NCBI GenBank assembly: GCA_015523575.1
Contig: WAJZ01000117.1
Span: forward strand, 1 to 7,078
DNA length: 7,078 bases
Source of the DNA: Candidatus Hestiella acidicharens
Lineage (GTDB): Archaea > Thermoproteota > Thermoprotei_A > Sulfolobales > Acidilobaceae
Direction of reading: 5' to 3'
Shown: positions 4,673 through 7,078 of the stretch, piece after piece
Numbering within the stretch: the first letter of the stretch is position 1
How the letters are laid out: every line of letters starts with the position of its first letter
Translations under genes and position numbers: made by a program
The notes under the pieces: model-generated
What the model was told of the DNA's origin: nothing
The model's database searches: none
What the model saw: the letters and a program-made list of their open reading frames with translations, nothing else

Positions 4673-6256
4673 ATGAAAAGTGTTTCATGCTTTGTAAATG
4701 GAAGAATCTACAAATCCTTTAAACCAGTAAAGGTTGCCGACTCAATGGTAGTATTTAATGATAGAATACTTTACGTAGGAGAAGAAAGTACTGCAAAAGA
4801 AATATGTAAGGCTTTGAAAGGAAAAACAATAGACCTAAGAAATAAAGTAGTATTTCCAGGATTTATAGATTGCCATATGCACCTTGATGAGTTAGGAATA
4901 TACCTAAACACATTAGATCTGAGAGGTACTAAAAGCATTGAGGAACTTAAGGATAAAGTTAGAAATTATGCAACAAAAACAAACCTTAGCTGGATTATTG
5001 GTCATGGTTGGGATCAAGAGTTATTTAAAGAAAAAAGATGGCCTACGCGGTGGGATATAGATGATGCAGTAAAGGATAAACCAGCTTTACTCTCTAGGAT
5101 AGACCTTCACGCAGCAGTCTTGAATTCAAGGGCCATAGAAGCCATCAACTTGTTGGATAGAAAACTTATGGGTATTGAAAGAGATAGAAAAGGGAACCTG
5201 ACAGGTATTGTAAAAGAGGATGCCTTCCAGTTTGTCGTAGAAAAGGTCAAAGAATCCTTAGATAAAAAGGAATATGCAAATATTCTTCAAGATGCACTAA
5301 GCTTTGCTGCCTCTCAAGGTGTGACAACAGTTGGATTTGTTAGTTGCGATAGAAGATCGCTAAATACCCTGCTATCAATAAAGGAAAAGAAAATAAGAGT
5401 TAGGGTCTACCTTAACTTGCAGGATGCTCAAGAAAAGCGCCTTCATGCAGACAACTTGGAGATACTTGAGGATATAGGGATTAAGAAAGGTTTTGGAGAT
5501 GAAAGAGTGAAAATAAACGGAATAAAGATATTGTCTGATGGAAGCCTTGGATCTAGGACAGCATGGCTTTCTAGGCCATATAGTGATGATCCTTCAACAA
5601 GTGGTTTTCCTAATATTAAAGAAGAGGAGCTTAGAATGGTTGCGAAGAAGGTTCATGAGGCAGGTTTACAATTGGCAATTCATGGCATAGGAGATAGGGC
5701 AATAGACATGATACTTAATGTATACGAGGACCTTCAAAGTCCCAATAAATTGAGGCATAGGATAGAACATGCCTCTATTTTGAGGGAAGACCAAGTTGAA
5801 AGAATTTCAAGGCTAGGTATCGTAGTCTCAATACAGCCCCGCTTTGTACTATCTGATTGGTGGGCAAAGGAGAGGGTTGGGGAGGAGAGGGTCAGGTGGA
5901 TATATCCGTTTAAAACAATAATTAGCAAAGGAATCGAGGTAGGACTTTCAACAGACGCACCTGTTGAGAAACTTAATCCATTTGAAACAATCTATGCTGC
6001 AATAACCAGAGGAAAATATGAAAATGTGCCCTTTTATAATGAAACTAAGGATCAAACATTAAGTTTAGAAGAGGCCCTCTATGCATACACAATGGGTTCT
6101 GCCTATGTATTGCATGAGGAAAAAGATCTTGGAAGCCTTGAAGAAGGAAAACTTGCAGATTTTATAATAATTGATAGGGATCCCTTTGAAATTAATGAAA
6201 AACATATCAAGAAAATAAAAGTCTTAGAAACCTATGTGGGAGGTAGTAACGCTTGA
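4673..6256 (+). CDS. YtcJ-like metal-dependent amidohydrolase (COG1574, amidohydrolase 3 type)
   Basis: This is a cytoplasmic TIM-barrel hydrolase of the amidohydrolase superfamily, the group that includes YtcJ and N-substituted formamide deformylase. Its substrate is unknown. It has 527 residues, normal for the group. The N-terminal beta-sandwich part (about 1-60) leads into PGFIDCHMH, whose HxH pair is His68 and His70. Family signatures follow: GHGWDQ at 110-115 and LHAAVLNSRAI at 145-155. The expected remaining ligands are all present: Lys285 in the KILSDGSLGSRTA segment, His337 in LAIHGIGDRAID, His366 in RIEHAS and Asp428 in GLSTDAPV. The C-terminus returns to the sandwich with GSLEEGKLADFIIIDRDPF. 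ATG 4673 is the only sensible start, with a TATA box at 4631. The gene stands alone, followed by transposon debris, so context does not indicate a substrate. It looks intact and functional. Confidence 0.93.
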   Translation: MKSVSCFVNGRIYKSFKPVKVADSMVVFNDRILYVGEESTAKEICKALKGKTIDLRNKVVFPGFIDCHMHLDELGIYLNTLDLRGTKSIEELKDKVRNYATKTNLSWIIGHGWDQELFKEKRWPTRWDIDDAVKDKPALLSRIDLHAAVLNSRAIEAINLLDRKLMGIERDRKGNLTGIVKEDAFQFVVEKVKESLDKKEYANILQDALSFAASQGVTTVGFVSCDRRSLNTLLSIKEKKIRVRVYLNLQDAQEKRLHADNLEILEDIGIKKGFGDERVKINGIKILSDGSLGSRTAWLSRPYSDDPSTSGFPNIKEEELRMVAKKVHEAGLQLAIHGIGDRAIDMILNVYEDLQSPNKLRHRIEHASILREDQVERISRLGIVVSIQPRFVLSDWWAKERVGEERVRWIYPFKTIISKGIEVGLSTDAPVEKLNPFETIYAAITRGKYENVPFYNETKDQTLSLEEALYAYTMGSAYVLHEEKDLGSLEEGKLADFIIIDRDPFEINEKHIKKIKVLETYVGGSNA

Positions 6257-6296
6257 ATATTTCAAAGCGTATCATACTATATCTTAAGAATAGCAA

Positions 6297-6418
6297 ATGA
6301 TGGATAAGCTAGTGTTACTAGCTTTGCTGGTAAACTCTATGGTATGAGGAGCAATAAGAAAAAGAAGCTTGTTCAAGGCTTCAAGAAGCTAATAGAGGAG
6401 GTCGAGGGAGATGGCTAG
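6297..6418 (+). pseudogene. tnpA: C-terminal remnant of IS607 serine recombinase TnpA
   Basis: From 6311 the frame reads SVTSFAGKLYGMRS, then a Lys-rich stretch and LVQGFKKLIEEVEGDG, ending at TAG 6416. This is the typical tail of IS607-type serine recombinases. An in-frame TAA at 6305 and a frameshift near 6312 separate it from MMDKLV (6297-6314), which resembles the preceding residues of the family. The catalytic N-terminal resolvase domain and the DNA-binding helix-turn-helix are missing. The stop overlaps the tnpB start as ATGGCTAG, the usual coupling of these two genes. The identification rests on remembered family features rather than an alignment. Confidence 0.75.
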
Positions 6419-6863
6419 AATCCCTAGAACCGTTATGGTGAGGAGTATCAAGCTTCCAAGGAAATTGTTTAAAGGTCTTTGTTGGGCTTGAAGGCATGTA
6501 TCGCAACATGGTCGAGCAAATAGTAATGGATGCAGTTAAAAACAACGCTAAGGGCTTCATTGGAATACACCAAAGCTATGTCCAATACACGATGTTCCCA
6601 TAGTATATAATAATGGCTCTAGGATAGGAAAGTGTTCTAAGGGAAGAGAGCTATGGCATAGGGACGTAGTAGCGGTTTGGAACCTCCTCTATAGAGCCCT
6701 CTGGGGCAATGGGAGCGATGCACTAAGCCCCTCAAAGCTTAGATGTGTCTCCTGTGCCATTGGGAACGAATGTCAACCCATAATTAGCAAGTTCCTTTGA
6801 GCGAGGTGGGAGTTCCTACCAAAGATACAAAACGATATAGTTTTAAACAAAATGATGTGGTAG
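6411..6863 (+). pseudogene. tnpB: Broken TnpB (RNA-guided nuclease of IS607 type), internally deleted
   Basis: TnpB is the RuvC-like, omega-RNA-guided nuclease of IS200/IS605 and IS607 elements. ATG 6411 begins MARIPRTVMVRSIKLPRKLF, a typical TnpB N-terminus. One extra base near 6474 then shifts the frame, and it continues as VFVGLEGMYRNMVEQIVMDAV (6475-6540). About 230-270 codons carrying RuvC-I and RuvC-II are absent, with the junction near 6549-6555. The C-terminal part returns to the first frame. It has a zinc-ribbon-like CPIH (6579-6590), then GKC (6627-6635), then the last RuvC motif HRDVVAVWNL (6657-6686). TGA 6798 interrupts the tail where related proteins seem to have Trp (xARWEFLPKIQND), and the natural stop is probably TAG 6861. 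There is one frameshift, one large deletion and one nonsense change, so it is inactive. Confidence 0.82.
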
Positions 6864-6867
6864 GAAC
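6812..6867 (+). repeat. Nested inverted repeat across the tnpB 3' end
   Basis: GTTCCTACCA (6812-6821) and TGGTAGGAAC (6858-6867) are perfect 10-bp complements. The second arm includes the final TAG of tnpB. Inside the 36-base loop, AAAAC (6829-6833) and GTTTT (6840-6844) form a second stem around GATATA. In the living element this position, spanning the end of tnpB, would overlap the omega-RNA scaffold. Confidence 0.6.
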
Positions 6868-6890
6868 AAACGGAGAGATTGTGTATAACT

Positions 6891-6941
6891 TTGCTTAGCT
6901 TTCTCCTAAAAGCGGTAGCGACTGATATGAAAGCTAAGTGA
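6891..6941 (+). repeat. Hairpin downstream of the tnpB remnant
   Basis: CTTAGCTTTC (6894-6903) pairs perfectly with GAAAGCTAAG (6929-6938). The stem extends by two G-U wobbles and one more pair (6891-6893 with 6939-6941). The wobbles form only in + strand RNA, which favours a + strand transcript. The loop is 25 bases. It is a candidate second stem of a fossil omega-RNA or a simple structural end signal. Confidence 0.5.
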
Positions 6942-6994
6942 TAACTATTCTACTGGGTCTCAAAAGCCACAAGTATTTAAGCTTGCAAGAAATC

Positions 6995-7067
<73 letters not shown>

Positions 7068-7078
7068 TATTAAAAAGG

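Larger units (their letters stand above)
6294..6945 (+). mobile_element. Decayed IS607-family transposon (tnpA tail, tnpB remnants, 3' hairpins)
   Basis: The stretch between the amidohydrolase and the tRNA holds the debris of one IS607-type element. It contains the C-terminus of a serine recombinase overlapping the start of tnpB, the two ends of tnpB joined by a large internal deletion, and two hairpins after or across the tnpB end. IS607 elements lack terminal inverted repeats, so the outer boundaries cannot be read from the sequence; the limits given are those of recognisable material. No full frame survives, so the element cannot move by itself. The bases 6257-6293 between the hydrolase stop and the remnant show nothing recognisable. 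Confidence 0.8.

Noticed and set aside
5734..5928. 64-codon - strand ORF inside the amidohydrolase gene
   Set aside because: It is antisense to the conserved metal-ligand region of the hydrolase and has no start signals.
6852..6925. C/D box small RNA (ATGATGT as C box, CTGA as D box)
   Set aside because: The C box is imperfect, the spacing of about 70 bases is long, and no convincing internal D'/C' pair is present. The hairpins in the same stretch fit a transposon RNA better.
7068..7078. TTTTTAAT-like sequence on the - strand as the tRNA promoter
   Set aside because: It lies within 11 bases of the mature tRNA 5' end, too close for a TATA box. The true promoter is probably outside the window.

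Overview
The window looks like the chromosome of a thermophilic crenarchaeon (Thermoproteota). It carries archaeal Sec61-gamma/SecE and Spt5, GGAGG/GAGGTGA ribosome binding sites that match the archaeal 16S tail, TTTTTATA promoter boxes, a tRNA-Ala without an encoded CCA, Arg codons that are mostly AGA/AGG, and a secreted protein rich in N-glycosylation sequons. The DNA is AT-rich. The order or genus cannot be fixed from the sequence alone.

Region 1 (1-1365, + strand) is a housekeeping cluster: an AMMECR1-domain protein whose 5' end lies outside the window, then secE (Sec61 gamma) and spt5 (NusG-like elongation factor). For both small genes the Shine-Dalgarno position argues for starts downstream of the longest open frame: ATG 717 for secE and TTG 907 for spt5. 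The ribosomal protein genes that usually follow spt5 in archaea are absent. A T-rich stretch and a convergent gene come next.

Region 2 (1400-4205, - strand) is a two-gene unit. The first gene encodes a secreted, membrane-anchored protein with three Ig-like (CARDB/NEW3, COG1361-like) modules and 18 sequons. Sixteen bases later comes a 14-TM DHA2-type major facilitator permease. The pair looks like an exporter with a large extracellular partner; substrate and cooperation are inferred.

Region 3 (4206-4672) is a 467-base gap between divergent genes. It holds TATA boxes for both flanking genes. It also holds a previously untracked 58-codon - strand ORF encoding a possible single-pass membrane microprotein. 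That ORF has its own TATA box, and a perfect 12-bp palindrome lies directly upstream of the box.

Region 4 (4673-6256, + strand) is a YtcJ-like (COG1574) metal-dependent amidohydrolase with all expected metal ligands.

Region 5 (about 6294-6945) is a decayed IS607-family transposon. It retains the tail of the serine recombinase tnpA, an ATGGCTAG overlap with the start of tnpB, the tnpB N-terminus, a large internal deletion, and the tnpB C-terminus with a zinc ribbon and the last RuvC motif. Two strong hairpins at its 3' end may be a fossil omega-RNA. Region 6 (6995-7067, - strand) is tRNA-Ala(CGC). No intact mobile element, CRISPR array or defence system is present.
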